DNA from: Halanaerobium congolense | Lineage (GTDB): Bacteria; Bacillota; Halanaerobiia; Halanaerobiales; Halanaerobiaceae | Direction of reading: 5' to 3' | DNA: 64,000 nucleotides | Assembly: GCF_004366375.1 (NCBI RefSeq) | Contig: NZ_SOEF01000008.1 | Location: 21,293-85,292, forward strand | Shown here: one piece after another, positions 42,498 to 52,138 of the stretch | Layout: the number at the start of each line of letters is the position of its first letter | Position numbering within the stretch: position 1 is the stretch's first letter | Translations under genes and position numbers: made by a program | Notes under the pieces: model-generated | Seen by the model: only the letters and a program-made list of their open reading frames with translations | Databases searched by the model: none | What the model was told of the DNA's origin: nothing

Positions 42498-42523
42498 AAG
42501 TTAAATTCTAAAGTTAAATTCTA
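42498..42523 (-). repeat. 13-bp tandem repeat at the pilB stop codon
   Basis: AAGTTAAATTCTA occurs twice in direct succession (42498-42510 and 42511-42523). On the minus strand each copy begins with TAG; in the upstream copy this is the pilB stop codon. It lies in the 88-nt pilB-pilC spacer and looks like a small duplication. Confidence 0.85.
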
Positions 42524-44194
42524 ATGATTTATATCGATAACCCTCATCATTTCGGCTGGAGAGCTCTGACCCGTTTTTATCTTGCTTAAGGCGGAGTCAT
42601 ATAAGCTGATCATTCCGCTGGCAGCTGCCGCGGCTTTTAACTCTGCATAATCTGCATTCTGATTGATTATCTTTTTCATCTGATCATTGAGCAGCAAGAT
42701 TTCTGCAGCAGCTGTACGCCCAAGGTAGCCATCTCGACAGTGACTGCAGCCTTCAGCCTGATAAAAATATTCGAGGTCATCTTCTTTAAATATATTGCTT
42801 TTTAGTTTAGCTTTCTTTACTTTTTTTCTGCAGTGCGGACATAATTTGCGCAGTAATCTTTGGGCAACAACAGCGTTGACCGTACTGCTGATTAAATATG
42901 GTGGAATCCCAATATCTATCAGTCGGGTAACAGCAGAAATACTGTCAATAGTATGAATTGTACTTAAAACTAAATGACCAGTAACAGCAGCTCTGACAGC
43001 TATTTCTGCTGTTTCTTTGTCCCTGATTTCTCCAATCATGATAATGTCCGGATCCTGTCTTAAAATGGACCGCAAAATAATGGGAAAGCTTAAGTTTTGA
43101 GCTTCATTAATTTCAATTTGATTCAGCAGCTCCAACCTGTATTCAACTGGATTTTCAACTGTAATAATATTATTAGATTCATCTGCCAGCTGGTTTAAGA
43201 TTGAAAAAAGTGTAGTTGTTTTACCACTTCCAGTTGGACCACAGAGCAGTATTATACCTGATTTATATTTAAAGATTTCTTTAAATCTCTTTAAATTAAC
43301 TGGATCAAAATTTAATTCTTTTAGATCTAATAAATGTTCATTTCTCAAAAGCAGTCTCAAGACAGCCTTTTCACCATAAATTGTAGGTACAACTGAACTC
43401 CTAACATCATAATTTTCCTGCTGAAACACAAAATCAAGCTTTCCATCCTGGGGTAGGTGTCTGATTGTAATGTCCATTCCAGAAATAATTTTAATCCGAG
43501 AAATAACTGCTGCAGCTATTTCTACAGGTAAATTATAATAACCCCTTAAAATACCGTCAATTCGGTACCTTATTTTAAAATAATCTTCTTTTTTCTCCAG
43601 ATGAATATCGCTTGCTTTCAAAGATATTGCCTCAGTTAAAATTTTATTTAAAAGTTTTACAACTGGTGCATCTTCAACAATATTTTTTAGACTGTCAATA
43701 TCTCTGCTGTCAATTTTTTTAAAATCACCAAAGTCTTTTAAAATTTCCTGCTGGTTGACCTTAAAATAACTGCTGTAAACTAATTTTTCTGCAGCTGAAA
43801 ATTCAGCTTCTGACATCAGATAAAACTTTGTTTTGTTTTTGAACATAAATTTTAATTTTTCCTGCAGAAATAAATCAGGAGGATAAATACTGCCGAAAAA
43901 AATATATTCATCACTTTGGTCAATTAAAATTATTTGATGTTTTTGTGATTCTGCTAATTCTAATTTTCTAGCTTTATTCTTCTTTATTTTAAGTTCAGAA
44001 TCATGATAAAGTTCAACTTCAAAATAAATTGATATGGCCTCTAATAAATCAGCTTCATTTAGGATTTTTTCTGTTTTCAAATAGTCAATAATTTCTTTTA
44101 TCTCCTTATTTTCTGCAAAGAACTTTAATTTTAAGCGCCTGTCACCAGAATTAATATATTTTTTGTATAAAAATTCACAAAAATTTTGAATGAT
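42521..44194 (-). CDS. PilB/GspE assembly ATPase (non-ATG start)
   Basis: Hexameric extension ATPase that powers pilin assembly. Core motifs are SDIHLEKKEDYFKIRYRIDG, Walker A LLCGPTGSGKTTTLFSIL, the Walker B/Asp box RQDPDIIMIGEIRD, the His box TGHLVLSTIHTID, and a four-Cys zinc site (CPHCRKK and CSHCRDG). From the first NTG in frame, TTG 44080, the product is 519 residues, but that TTG has no close RBS. The frame stays open upstream for 38 codons to ATC 44194 / ATT 44191, which follow GGAGG by 6 or 9 nt, right after an in-frame TGA. The added residues (IIQNFCEFLYKKY then INSGDRRLKLKFF) plausibly extend the N-terminal domain. Hence ATC or ATT initiation is likely, as in pilC. Confidence 0.85.
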   Translation of the reverse strand: MIQNFCEFLYKKYINSGDRRLKLKFFAENKEIKEIIDYLKTEKILNEADLLEAISIYFEVELYHDSELKIKKNKARKLELAESQKHQIILIDQSDEYIFFGSIYPPDLFLQEKLKFMFKNKTKFYLMSEAEFSAAEKLVYSSYFKVNQQEILKDFGDFKKIDSRDIDSLKNIVEDAPVVKLLNKILTEAISLKASDIHLEKKEDYFKIRYRIDGILRGYYNLPVEIAAAVISRIKIISGMDITIRHLPQDGKLDFVFQQENYDVRSSVVPTIYGEKAVLRLLLRNEHLLDLKELNFDPVNLKRFKEIFKYKSGIILLCGPTGSGKTTTLFSILNQLADESNNIITVENPVEYRLELLNQIEINEAQNLSFPIILRSILRQDPDIIMIGEIRDKETAEIAVRAAVTGHLVLSTIHTIDSISAVTRLIDIGIPPYLISSTVNAVVAQRLLRKLCPHCRKKVKKAKLKSNIFKEDDLEYFYQAEGCSHCRDGYLGRTAAAEILLLNDQMKKIINQNADYAELKAAAAASGMISLYDSALSKIKTGQSSPAEMMRVIDINH

Positions 44195-44353
44195 CTTTCA
44201 CCTCCAGAAATTCCCCGCGTCTTTTGTTTACTTTTTTTCCTATTTTTATAATAAAATGTAATTAAAAGACTTAATTAGTTATTTACTTCACTATTTATTT
44301 AAAAATTCCTGCAAAAATTTGTAATTATTTTTAATTTTTTGAAAGTAATAGCT

Positions 44354-44388
44354 ATATAGTTGTTAATTTTTGTAAATAATAACTATAT
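44354..44388. promoter_or_regulatory. Inverted repeat upstream of pilB (possible operator)
   Basis: ATATAGTT (44354-44361) is repeated in inverse as AACTATAT (44381-44388); allowing one mismatch the arms extend to 12 positions. It lies about 160-190 nt upstream of the pilB start, in the only long spacer of the region, so it could be an operator or an mRNA leader hairpin. The regulator is unknown. Confidence 0.4.
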
Positions 44389-44484
44389 GCTTAGTGAATA
44401 TATACACAAAAAATATTATAATTACTCTTTTTTTAAAATTAATGCTCGGAAATATTTATTTATATTTACGTACCCAGTGTCTGT

Positions 44485-44526
44485 GCATAAAAAAAACTGT
44501 GGATTTTACTCCACAGTTTTTATGCT
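44485..44526 (-). terminator. Terminator of the ilv-leu-cimA operon
   Basis: AAAAACTGTGG (44492-44502) pairs with CCACAGTTTTT (44511-44521), an 11-bp stem around an 8-nt loop, followed on the minus strand by a run of eight T. Flanking GCAT/ATGC can extend it. It lies 14 nt past the cimA stop. Confidence 0.9.
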
Positions 44527-44534
44527 TATTCTGC

Positions 44535-46109
44535 TTAAATTATTCTTGCTCCCTCTTTGATTAGGAGTAAATACTCGATACTATCTACTAGAGCATCCCA
44601 TGATGCCTGAATAATATTTGTGGAAACTCCAACAGTTGTCCATGATTTTTCCAGATCTGCTGTTTCAATTAAAACTCTAACCTTGGCAGCAGTTCCGTCA
44701 TTTCCGTTCAGAACCCGCACTTTATAATCAATCAGCTTGCTCTCTGATATTTCCGGATAAAAAGAAACTAAAGCTTTGCGGAAACAATTATCAAGAGCGT
44801 TTACAGGACCATCACCATCAGCAGCAATATGAACCTTCTGCTTTTTAACATTCATTTTCACAACTGCCTCTGAATAAGTATGATCTTCCTGACTAATACT
44901 GTTGGTTTTAAAATCTTCTATTTCAAAAAATGATTGGTAATCTTTAAATTCTCTAAAGGCCATTAAAATTAATGAGGCCTCTGCTCCTTCAAACTGATAA
45001 CCCTGGTTTTCCAGAACTTTAACTTTCTTAACTAACTTTTTTATCATTTCATCAGAAAAATCATTGAGGTCAAATCCAACTTCTCTCAGTTTATATAGCA
45101 GATTGGATTTTCCTGCCAGCTCTGAAACCAGAACCCGACGCTCATTACCAACTAATTCAGGCTCAATATGCTCATAAGTATGAGGGTTTTTGCGGACTGC
45201 ACTAACATGAATTCCGCCCTTATGAGTAAAGGCACTTTTACCAACATATGGCTTATTATTTTTAGGAATTAAATTAGCTGTTTCAGTCACAAAATAGTAG
45301 AGCGGTTTCAGCTGTTTTAACTGTTCTGCTGTCACTAGCTCCTCTCCATATTTTAACTGTAGAGCTGGAATCACACTGCATAGATCAGCATTACCACAGC
45401 GCTCACCCAGGCCGCCAACTGTTCCCTGAAAATGAACAGCTCCTTCTTCGTAAGCTGCCAGAGAATTAGCAACAGCCAGGTTACCATCATTGTGAGCATG
45501 GATTCCAATTGGCACCTCAAATTTACCTCTGATTTCCTGCATAACTTTTGTCACCTGTGAAGGCAGCATGCCCCCATTGGTATCACATAATACAAGCAGT
45601 TCAGCTCCAGCCTCAGCTGCTGTTTTAATTACCTCCAGCGCATAATTAGAATTATTAAAGTAGCCGTCGAAAAAATGCTCGGCATCAAAGAAAACCCTTA
45701 GGTCATTTTCTTTTAAAAATGAAATGGTATCTTTGATCATTGCCAGGTTTTCTGCCAGTGGAATCTGCAGTGCCTCCTGTACATGGAGATCCCAACTTTT
45801 GGAAAAAATAGTGACATATTCTACTCCTGCATCCAGCAGTTTTAAGATATTTGGATCTTCCTCTACCTTCATATTAGGTCTTCTGCTTGAGCTAAAAGCA
45901 GTTATTTTAGCATTGTCTAAATCCATATTTTGTACTTCTTTGAAATATGCTTCATCTTTTGGATTTGAACCAGGCCAACCACCTTCGATAAAATCAATCC
46001 CGAAACGATCAAGCTGTCTTGTAATTTTTAATTTGTCATCTAAAGAAAGAGCAATTCCTTCTCCCTGTGAACCATCTCTTAAAGTTGTATCATAAAGTGT
46101 TAATCCCAT
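44535..46109 (-). CDS. cimA: (R)-citramalate synthase
   Basis: Condenses pyruvate with acetyl-CoA to citramalate, the first step of threonine-independent isoleucine synthesis. The 524-residue protein has the LeuA-like TIM barrel with LYDTTLRDGSQGEG (the GEG variant typical of CimA, where LeuA has QSPG), IHAHNDGNLAVANSL (metal His pair), HFQGTVGGLGERCGNADL and a C-terminal LeuA dimer regulatory domain (about 390-524, VHIAADGDGPVNALDNCFRKAL). Downstream reactions use LeuCD and LeuB encoded next to it. It ends the operon, starting 9 nt after leuB. Confidence 0.9.
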   Translation of the reverse strand: MGLTLYDTTLRDGSQGEGIALSLDDKLKITRQLDRFGIDFIEGGWPGSNPKDEAYFKEVQNMDLDNAKITAFSSSRRPNMKVEEDPNILKLLDAGVEYVTIFSKSWDLHVQEALQIPLAENLAMIKDTISFLKENDLRVFFDAEHFFDGYFNNSNYALEVIKTAAEAGAELLVLCDTNGGMLPSQVTKVMQEIRGKFEVPIGIHAHNDGNLAVANSLAAYEEGAVHFQGTVGGLGERCGNADLCSVIPALQLKYGEELVTAEQLKQLKPLYYFVTETANLIPKNNKPYVGKSAFTHKGGIHVSAVRKNPHTYEHIEPELVGNERRVLVSELAGKSNLLYKLREVGFDLNDFSDEMIKKLVKKVKVLENQGYQFEGAEASLILMAFREFKDYQSFFEIEDFKTNSISQEDHTYSEAVVKMNVKKQKVHIAADGDGPVNALDNCFRKALVSFYPEISESKLIDYKVRVLNGNDGTAAKVRVLIETADLEKSWTTVGVSTNIIQASWDALVDSIEYLLLIKEGARII

Positions 46110-46118
46110 TTTGCATCA

Positions 46119-47186
46119 CTACTCACCTTCTTCATTGCTTTTGAGAGTTTTAACCAAATAATCTCCAACTTCGTCTGTGTTTAAGTCTCCTCCTTGATCT
46201 GCTGTCACCATATTGTTTTCTAAAGCACTTTTAACTGCTGCTTCCACCTTTGGAGTTAAGTTACCATATCCGAGTTCTCTCAGCATCATTCCAGCTGCTA
46301 AAACTGCTGCCAGTGGGTTAGCAATATTCTGGCCTGCAATGTCCGGTGCACTTCCGTGGACGGGTTCGAACATTGAAATACTGTCTGGGTTAATATTACC
46401 GGAAACAGCCATTCCCATTCCTCCCTGCAGCTCAGCCCCTAAATCGGTGATTATATCACCAAAAATATTGCAGGTCACAACTACATCAAAAATCTCAGGG
46501 TTGCGGACCATCTTCATCGTCATTGCATCAACCAAAAAGTGATTCTGCTCAACATCAGGATAATTTTTACCCATCTCTTTAAAGGAGCGCTGCCAGAGGT
46601 TGTGGGCATAAGTCAGAACATTACTCTTATCACAAACTGTCAATTTAGGTTCTCTACCAAATTTCTGGGCGTATTCGAAGGCATATTTAATCACTCTATC
46701 CACACCTTTACGGGTAGAAATCATCTCCTGGGTTGCCACCTCATCCGGAGTATCCTTTTTGAGGAAACCGCCGATACCGGCATAAATTCCTTCGGTGTTT
46801 TCTCGAACTACAGTAAAGTCAATATCCTCCAGCCCCTTACCTTTCAGCGGAGAAAACTCCTCTTTATATAATTTTATTGGTCTTAAATTAACATACTGAT
46901 CAAAATAAAAGCGGAGCTTGAGTAAAATTCCTTTTTCCAAAACTCCCGGCTCAACTCTGGGATCTCCAACAGCACCCAGATAAATTGAATCAAAGGTCTC
47001 CAGCTTATTTAAAACAGCAGTCGGCAGAATATCTCCGGTTTTCAAATATCTTTCTGCACCTAGATCAAATTTTTCAAACTTAAGTCCTAAGTTATAGGCA
47101 CCGTCAAGATATTCTAGTACCTTAATTCCCTGGCTGGTAACTTCTTCGCCAATTCCATCTCCCGGTATATATGCTATATTAGCCAT
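46119..47186 (-). CDS. leuB: 3-isopropylmalate dehydrogenase
   Basis: Oxidatively decarboxylates 3-isopropylmalate; with citramalate-derived substrate it can also serve isoleucine synthesis. The 355-residue protein shows YIPGDGIGEEV, LRPIKLYKEEF, VVRENTEGIYAGIGG, CDKSNVLTYAHNLWQRSF and the NAD-site region FEPVHGSAPDIAGQNIANPLA. The YVNLRPI and GVLEKGILLKLRF features place it in a subfamily shared with tartrate dehydrogenase-like enzymes, but context makes LeuB clear. leuD ends immediately before its ATG (no gap). Confidence 0.9.
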   Translation of the reverse strand: MANIAYIPGDGIGEEVTSQGIKVLEYLDGAYNLGLKFEKFDLGAERYLKTGDILPTAVLNKLETFDSIYLGAVGDPRVEPGVLEKGILLKLRFYFDQYVNLRPIKLYKEEFSPLKGKGLEDIDFTVVRENTEGIYAGIGGFLKKDTPDEVATQEMISTRKGVDRVIKYAFEYAQKFGREPKLTVCDKSNVLTYAHNLWQRSFKEMGKNYPDVEQNHFLVDAMTMKMVRNPEIFDVVVTCNIFGDIITDLGAELQGGMGMAVSGNINPDSISMFEPVHGSAPDIAGQNIANPLAAVLAAGMMLRELGYGNLTPKVEAAVKSALENNMVTADQGGDLNTDEVGDYLVKTLKSNEEGE

Positions 47187-47678
47187 TTATACCAGCTCCT
47201 TTTTGACATGTTCAATCAGGCCACCATCTTTAATAATCTCCTGCATAAAGGGTGGAAATGGTACTGCCTGATAGCTTTCACCTGTCCGCATATTTTTGAT
47301 TTCACCATTATCGATATCCACTTCCAGCTCATCTCCGGCTTCTGCCGCCTTGGCAGCTTCCGGGCATTCTAAAATTGGAAGACCGATATTAATTGAGTTG
47401 CGGTAGAAAATACGAGCAAAACTTTCTGCTACCACACAGGAAACTCCTGCATATTTAATTGCCAGTGGTGCATGCTCACGAGATGAACCAGAGCCAAAGT
47501 TTTTACCACCAACAATAATATCACCTTCACTTACCTCATCGGCAAAGTTCTTATCTATATCTTCCATACAGTGGGCTGCTAAATTCTCCGGTGTTGAAGA
47601 ATTTAAATAACGGGCCGGAATAATTACATCTGTATCTACATTATCTCCATACTTAAATACTTTTCCTTTTAACTTCAT
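47187..47678 (-). CDS. leuD: 3-isopropylmalate dehydratase small subunit
   Basis: Swivel-domain subunit of isopropylmalate isomerase; it also hydrates citraconate in the citramalate route. The 163-residue protein belongs to the short LeuD2 type: [40 protein letters not shown] and [13 protein letters not shown]. Its ATG overlaps the leuC stop by one base (TAATG), and leuB follows without a gap. Confidence 0.95.
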   Translation of the reverse strand: MKLKGKVFKYGDNVDTDVIIPARYLNSSTPENLAAHCMEDIDKNFADEVSEGDIIVGGKNFGSGSSREHAPLAIKYAGVSCVVAESFARIFYRNSINIGLPILECPEAAKAAEAGDELEVDIDNGEIKNMRTGESYQAVPFPPFMQEIIKDGGLIEHVKKELV

Positions 47679-48943
47679 TATTTAACCTCCTCTGGACCAG
47701 CAATATGGCCTTTAATTGCTGAGGCTGCTGCTACAGCTGGACTTGCTAGATATACTTCACTGCTGGTTGATCCCATCCGACCAACAAAGTTACGGTTGGT
47801 TGTTGAAATGGCTCTTTCACCATCAGCTAAAATACCCATATGCCCACCTAAACAGGGTCCACAGGTTGGGGTAGAAACTGCCGCACCTGCATCAATAAAA
47901 ATATCAAAGAGGCCTTCGTGCATTGCCTGCTTGTAAATTGCCTGAGTCCCGGGGAAAACAAGACAGCGTACATTTTTATGAACCTTCTGCCCCTTAAAAA
48001 TTTCCGCGGCTGCCCTTAAATCTTCAATGCGGCCATTAGTACAAGATCCAATTACAGACTGATGAATTTCTATCTTTTCTGTAATTTCATTAAGACCTTT
48101 AGTGTTTTCAGGTAGACTTGGGAAAGCAACCTGAGGTTCAATTTGGCTGACATCAATTTCTATAACCTGCTCGTACTCAGCATCTGAATCCGGCTTAACT
48201 ATAGTGTACTCCCTCTGAGCTCTATCTTCCAAATAGGATTCGGTCTTTTCGTCTGCTGCAATTAATCCTGCTTTACCACCGGCTTCAATTGCCATGTTGG
48301 ACATCGTCATTCTACCGTCCATTGACAAATTTTCTATTGCCTCACCGGTAAATTCCATAGCCTTATATAAAGCTCCATCAACACCAATTTTACCGATTGT
48401 ATAAAGAATTAAATCCTTACCGCTGACATGGGGCTTAAGCTCTCCACTGTAGACAATTTTTATTGTCGGCGGCACCTTAAACCAGGCCTTACCGGTAGCC
48501 ATTGCAGCTGCCATATCGGTACTTCCAACTCCAGTTCCCAAAGCACCAAGGGCGCCATATGTACAGGTATGGGAGTCAGCACCAATAATAATTTCTCCGG
48601 GAAGAGTTAGGCCTTTTTCCGGTAAAAGCACATGTTCAATTCCCATCTGACCTACTTCAAAATAATTTGTAATATCATGTTTTTGGGCAAATTCTCTCAC
48701 TACTTTAACCTGCTCAGCTGCCTTAATATCCTTATTTGGAGCAAAGTGATCAGGAACAAGTGCAATTCTCTCCTTATCAAATACTCTATCAACACCAATT
48801 TTATTAAATTCCTTAACTGCTACTGGGGCTGTTATATCATTACCTAATACCATATCAACTCTGGCATTAACTATCTCACCCGGTTTGACCTGATCCTGAT
48901 CAGAATGAGCAGCAAGAATTTTTTCAATCATCGTCATTCCCAT
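47678..48943 (-). CDS. leuC: 3-isopropylmalate dehydratase large subunit
   Basis: Aconitase-fold [4Fe-4S] subunit of isopropylmalate isomerase. The 421-residue protein is of the short LeuC2 type: [40 protein letters not shown] and [14 protein letters not shown] supply the three cluster cysteines. Several ATG codons lie close together at the start (48943, and about 9-12 nt later); GGAGTG favours the upstream ones. A hairpin (48999-49024) separates it from leuA. Confidence 0.95.
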   Translation of the reverse strand: MGMTMIEKILAAHSDQDQVKPGEIVNARVDMVLGNDITAPVAVKEFNKIGVDRVFDKERIALVPDHFAPNKDIKAAEQVKVVREFAQKHDITNYFEVGQMGIEHVLLPEKGLTLPGEIIIGADSHTCTYGALGALGTGVGSTDMAAAMATGKAWFKVPPTIKIVYSGELKPHVSGKDLILYTIGKIGVDGALYKAMEFTGEAIENLSMDGRMTMSNMAIEAGGKAGLIAADEKTESYLEDRAQREYTIVKPDSDAEYEQVIEIDVSQIEPQVAFPSLPENTKGLNEITEKIEIHQSVIGSCTNGRIEDLRAAAEIFKGQKVHKNVRCLVFPGTQAIYKQAMHEGLFDIFIDAGAAVSTPTCGPCLGGHMGILADGERAISTTNRNFVGRMGSTSSEVYLASPAVAAASAIKGHIAGPEEVK

Positions 48944-48998
48944 TTAAATAAATCACTCCTCTTAAAATCCTTATAATATTATCTTAAAATATTTTTTA

Positions 48999-49024
48999 GC
49001 AGCCCACTAAAGTAAATAGGCTGC
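48999..49024 (-). other. Intercistronic hairpin between leuA and leuC
   Basis: GCAGCC and GGCTGC (48999-49004 and 49019-49024) pair perfectly around a 14-nt loop just after the leuA stop. There is no T-run on the minus strand, so it is more likely an mRNA-stability or processing element than a terminator. Confidence 0.5.
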
Positions 49025-49031
49025 CCTTAAT

Positions 49032-50552
49032 TTACTTGTTTTTATTATAGACTAGATACTTATTAATTGCTTCAATATAGGCCGCAGCACTGGCCTCAGT
49101 AATATCTGTCTGGGAAGAATGGCCTGTGTAGATTTTCCCATCAATTTCTGAAGCAATAAAAGCCTCACCAAGGGCATCCTTACCTTCTGTTACTGCATCA
49201 ATTTTATAAGACATCAGCTTAATATTTTCCATTCCGGTCAGTTCATTAATTGTCTGGAATATTGCATCAACCGGTCCATCTCCATTACAGGCTGCAGATT
49301 GAATGATCTCACCTTCCTTTTTCAATCTAACAGTAGCTGTCGGCAGTAAACCCCGACCGGTTAGAACAGATATATATTCAAGTTCAAATGTTTTTTCATA
49401 ATCATAAAGCTCATTGTCAAGCAGAGCTATGATATCAGCGTTGCTTACATTTTTCTTCTTATCTGCTAAATCTTTAAAACGCTTAAAGAAACCCTCAAAG
49501 CTTGCATCATCCAGCTCATAATCATATTTATCTAAGAAATCCTTCAAAGCATGGCGGCCTGAGTGTTTACCAAGTACCAGCTTATTATGGTCTAAACCAA
49601 TAGTTTTGGCATCCATAATCTCATAAGTGGTTCTTTCCTTAATCACACCATCTTGATGGATTCCAGCCTCATGGGCAAAGGCATTAGCCCCGACTATTGC
49701 TTTATTAGCCTGGATGGAAACTCCGGTAGAATTTGCAACCAACTTTGATAAACGAGCAATCTGGGTTGTATCCTGAGTCACATCAAGGCCATAATAATCT
49801 TTTCTGGTGTAAAGAGCCATTACAATTTCTTCTAAAGCAGCATTACCAGCCCGCTCTCCAATTCCGTTGACTGAAACTTCGACCTGAGTTGCCCCATTTT
49901 CAATAGCAGCCAGTGAATTTGCAACTGCCAAACCTAAATCATTATGGCAGTGGACACTGATATCTACCTGATCTATGTTAGGAGTTTTTTCCCTAACATC
50001 TTTGATCAAAGCACCAAATTCAGAAGGTACAGAATAACCAACTGTATCCGGAATATTAATTACCTTGGCTCCAGCATCAATGGCTGCTTCAAATAAGCGG
50101 GCCAGAAAATCAACATCACTGCGGGAAGCATCTTCTGCAGAAAACTCAATGTTTTCCGTATATTGCGCTGCATATTTTACTCCATCAACTGCATTTTTAA
50201 TGACTTCTTCTTCGCTCATCTGCAATTTGTATTCCATATGAATCGGTGAAGAAGCAATAAAGACATGAATCCTTGGGTTTTCAGCGTCTTTTAGGGCTTC
50301 CCAGGCACGGTCAATATCACCTTTGCGGCATCTAGCCAGACCTGCTACCTCAATTCCTTTTACGTTTTCGGCAACCATTTTGACTGCGTTAAAATCTCCT
50401 TCAGAAGAAATCGGGAAACCAGCCTCGATTACATTAACCTTCATCTTAGCCAGCTGTTTGGCAATTGCCAGTTTTTCCTCAGGAATCAAGGTGACTCCCG
50501 GGGATTGTTCTCCATCTCTTAAAGTTGTATCAAATAATCTCACATTAGCCAT
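49032..50552 (-). CDS. leuA: 2-isopropylmalate synthase
   Basis: First committed step of leucine synthesis (acetyl-CoA plus 2-oxoisovalerate). The 506-residue protein has LFDTTLRDGEQSPGVTL, SVHCHNDLGLAVANSLAAI (metal His pair), VEVSVNGIGERAGNAALEE and a complete C-terminal allosteric domain (about 380-506, AACNGDGPVDAIFQTINEL) normally bound by leucine. The QSPG motif and VNGIGERAGN separate it from cimA. RBS AGGTGG. It follows ilvC after 34 nt. Confidence 0.95.
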   Translation of the reverse strand: MANVRLFDTTLRDGEQSPGVTLIPEEKLAIAKQLAKMKVNVIEAGFPISSEGDFNAVKMVAENVKGIEVAGLARCRKGDIDRAWEALKDAENPRIHVFIASSPIHMEYKLQMSEEEVIKNAVDGVKYAAQYTENIEFSAEDASRSDVDFLARLFEAAIDAGAKVINIPDTVGYSVPSEFGALIKDVREKTPNIDQVDISVHCHNDLGLAVANSLAAIENGATQVEVSVNGIGERAGNAALEEIVMALYTRKDYYGLDVTQDTTQIARLSKLVANSTGVSIQANKAIVGANAFAHEAGIHQDGVIKERTTYEIMDAKTIGLDHNKLVLGKHSGRHALKDFLDKYDYELDDASFEGFFKRFKDLADKKKNVSNADIIALLDNELYDYEKTFELEYISVLTGRGLLPTATVRLKKEGEIIQSAACNGDGPVDAIFQTINELTGMENIKLMSYKIDAVTEGKDALGEAFIASEIDGKIYTGHSSQTDITEASAAAYIEAINKYLVYNKNK

Positions 50553-50586
50553 TAATTTTCACCACCTTTTCCAAAATCCTGAATTA

Positions 50587-51573
50587 CTAGTCAATCCAGG
50601 ACATCATTTCTCTTAATCTGCGTCCTACTGCTTCTATTTGTGAATTTTCGTCTTTTTCGGTTAAAGAATTAAATACGGGGCGATTTGCCTGGTTTTCTAA
50701 AATCCACTCTCTGGCAAACTTACCACTCTGAATGTCTTTTAAAACTTCCTGCATATTTTCTTTTACATGCTCATCAATTACTCTAGGACCGGAAACTAAA
50801 TCTCCGTACTGAGCTGTATCAGAAATAGAATCTCTCATTGTAGAAATTCCACCTTCAAACATTAAGTCTACGATTAATTTAAGCTCATTTAGACATTCGA
50901 AATAAGCAATTTCTGGCTGGTAACCTGCTTCAACTAAAGTTTCAAAACCAGCTTTTACAAGTGCTGTTGTTCCTCCACATAAAACTGCCTGCTCACCAAA
51001 AAGATCTGTTTCTGTTTCTTCCTGGAAGCTTGTTTCGATAACTCCAGCGTGAGTACAGCCGATTCCCTTACCATAGGCTAAAGCTGTATCATAAGCCTTA
51101 CCTGTATAATCCTGATAAACTGCTAATAGTCCTGGAACACCCTTACCATCTACGTATAATCTGCGGACTAAATGTCCTGGTGATTTAGGTGCAATCATAA
51201 ATACATCAACATTCTTCGGTGGTACAATCTGATCATAGTGAATATTTAAACCATGGGAAAAGACAAGTGAGTTGCCTTCTTCTAAATTAGGCTCGATATC
51301 ATTTTTAAAAACTGAAGCCTGTTTGATATCTGGAATTAATATCTGAATTACATCTGCCTTTGCTGCAGCTTCAGGAGTGATTAAAACTTCAAAACCATCT
51401 TCTTCTGCAACCGGCCAGCTTGAACTTTCTTTTCTCAGACCAACTATTACTTCTACTCCGCTATCTTTAAGGTTTTGAGCCTGAGCATGTCCCTGGCTGC
51501 CATAACCTATAACTGCTACTATCTTATCTTCTAAGTACTTTAAATCTGCATCATTATCATAATAAATTTTCAT
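50587..51573 (-). CDS. ilvC: Ketol-acid reductoisomerase (class I)
   Basis: Converts acetolactate or acetohydroxybutyrate to dihydroxy acids with NADPH. The 328-residue protein has the Rossmann motif [19 protein letters not shown] (about 21-39), the cofactor loop GLRKESSSW (two serines before W, NADPH type), [15 protein letters not shown] and the C-terminal knotted helical domain with [14 protein letters not shown] and [21 protein letters not shown]. There is a 76-nt gap to ilvN and 34 nt to leuA; nothing notable seen there. Confidence 0.96.
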   Translation of the reverse strand: MKIYYDNDADLKYLEDKIVAVIGYGSQGHAQAQNLKDSGVEVIVGLRKESSSWPVAEEDGFEVLITPEAAAKADVIQILIPDIKQASVFKNDIEPNLEEGNSLVFSHGLNIHYDQIVPPKNVDVFMIAPKSPGHLVRRLYVDGKGVPGLLAVYQDYTGKAYDTALAYGKGIGCTHAGVIETSFQEETETDLFGEQAVLCGGTTALVKAGFETLVEAGYQPEIAYFECLNELKLIVDLMFEGGISTMRDSISDTAQYGDLVSGPRVIDEHVKENMQEVLKDIQSGKFAREWILENQANRPVFNSLTEKDENSQIEAVGRRLREMMSWID

Positions 51574-51649
51574 TTCTATCTTCTCCTTTTATGTTCTGAT
51601 TTTATATATTTTTTGAGAAATTGTTTATAAAATTAACAGGAAGTCTAAT

Positions 51650-52135
51650 TTATTTAATTGCCTGACCTCTGCTTAAGGCTACTCTTCCTGTCCTGACAAA
51701 TTCTGCGATACCGAAATCCCTCAGTAATTCTGTTAAAGCCTCTAATTTATCTTCTGTTCCTGTAGCTTCAATCATTAAGCTGTCAGGAGCTACATCAACA
51801 ATTTGTGCTCTAAAAGTATCAGCTATCTGAATAATTTCTGAGCGCTGTTTGCGGGTACATTTTACTCTGATTAAAATCAAATCTCTTTCCACAATTGCAT
51901 TTTTATCAAGCTCAGTAATTTTTAAGACATTAATTAATTTATGCAGCTGTTTTGTTACCTGTTCTAATACTTTTTGATCACCACGAACCACAATTGTCAT
52001 CCTTGAAATTTCAGGATTCTCAGTCTTACCAACATTTAAACTTTCAATATTGAAATTACGCCTGCTAAATAATCCAGCAACTCTAGTTAAAACACCAGGT
52101 TTGTTTAATACTGAAACTGATAAAATATGTGTCAT
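51650..52135 (-). CDS. ilvN: Acetolactate synthase small (regulatory) subunit
   Basis: Valine-responsive ACT-domain subunit of acetohydroxyacid synthase. The 161-residue protein starts with HILSVSVLNKPGVLTRVAGLFSRRNFNIESL, the classic ACT domain, with a second ACT-like domain (about 80-155). The Gly/Asn effector positions (NKPGVL) are present, so feedback inhibition is likely. It begins 3 nt after the ilvB stop; RBS TAGGGGG. Confidence 0.95.
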   Translation of the reverse strand: MTHILSVSVLNKPGVLTRVAGLFSRRNFNIESLNVGKTENPEISRMTIVVRGDQKVLEQVTKQLHKLINVLKITELDKNAIVERDLILIRVKCTRKQRSEIIQIADTFRAQIVDVAPDSLMIEATGTEDKLEALTELLRDFGIAEFVRTGRVALSRGQAIK

Positions 52136-52138
52136 AAA

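Larger units (their letters stand above)
44195..44534. other. Intergenic region upstream of pilB
   Basis: 340 nt of very AT-rich DNA between pilB and cimA. It holds the pilB RBS (GGAGG, 44201-44205), an inverted repeat at 44354-44388 and the cimA terminator at 44485-44526. No ORF with a ribosome binding site is visible. I could not pick a convincing -35/-10 pair for pilB; a TATAAT on the minus strand near 44415-44420 lacks a good -35. Confidence 0.6.

Noticed and set aside
44081..44534. c-di-GMP riboswitch upstream of the pilus operon
   Set aside because: Looked for the conserved GEMM core; a GCACAG-like string is present near the cimA terminator, but the rest of the core and stems are absent.
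44360..44560. 66-codon plus-strand ORF between pilB and cimA
   Set aside because: It runs through the cimA terminator and into the cimA 3' end, and has no RBS; chance ORF in AT-rich DNA.
48999..49024. Terminator between leuA and leuC
   Set aside because: The hairpin is perfect but is followed by A-rich sequence on the minus strand, not a T-run; operon continuity is more likely.
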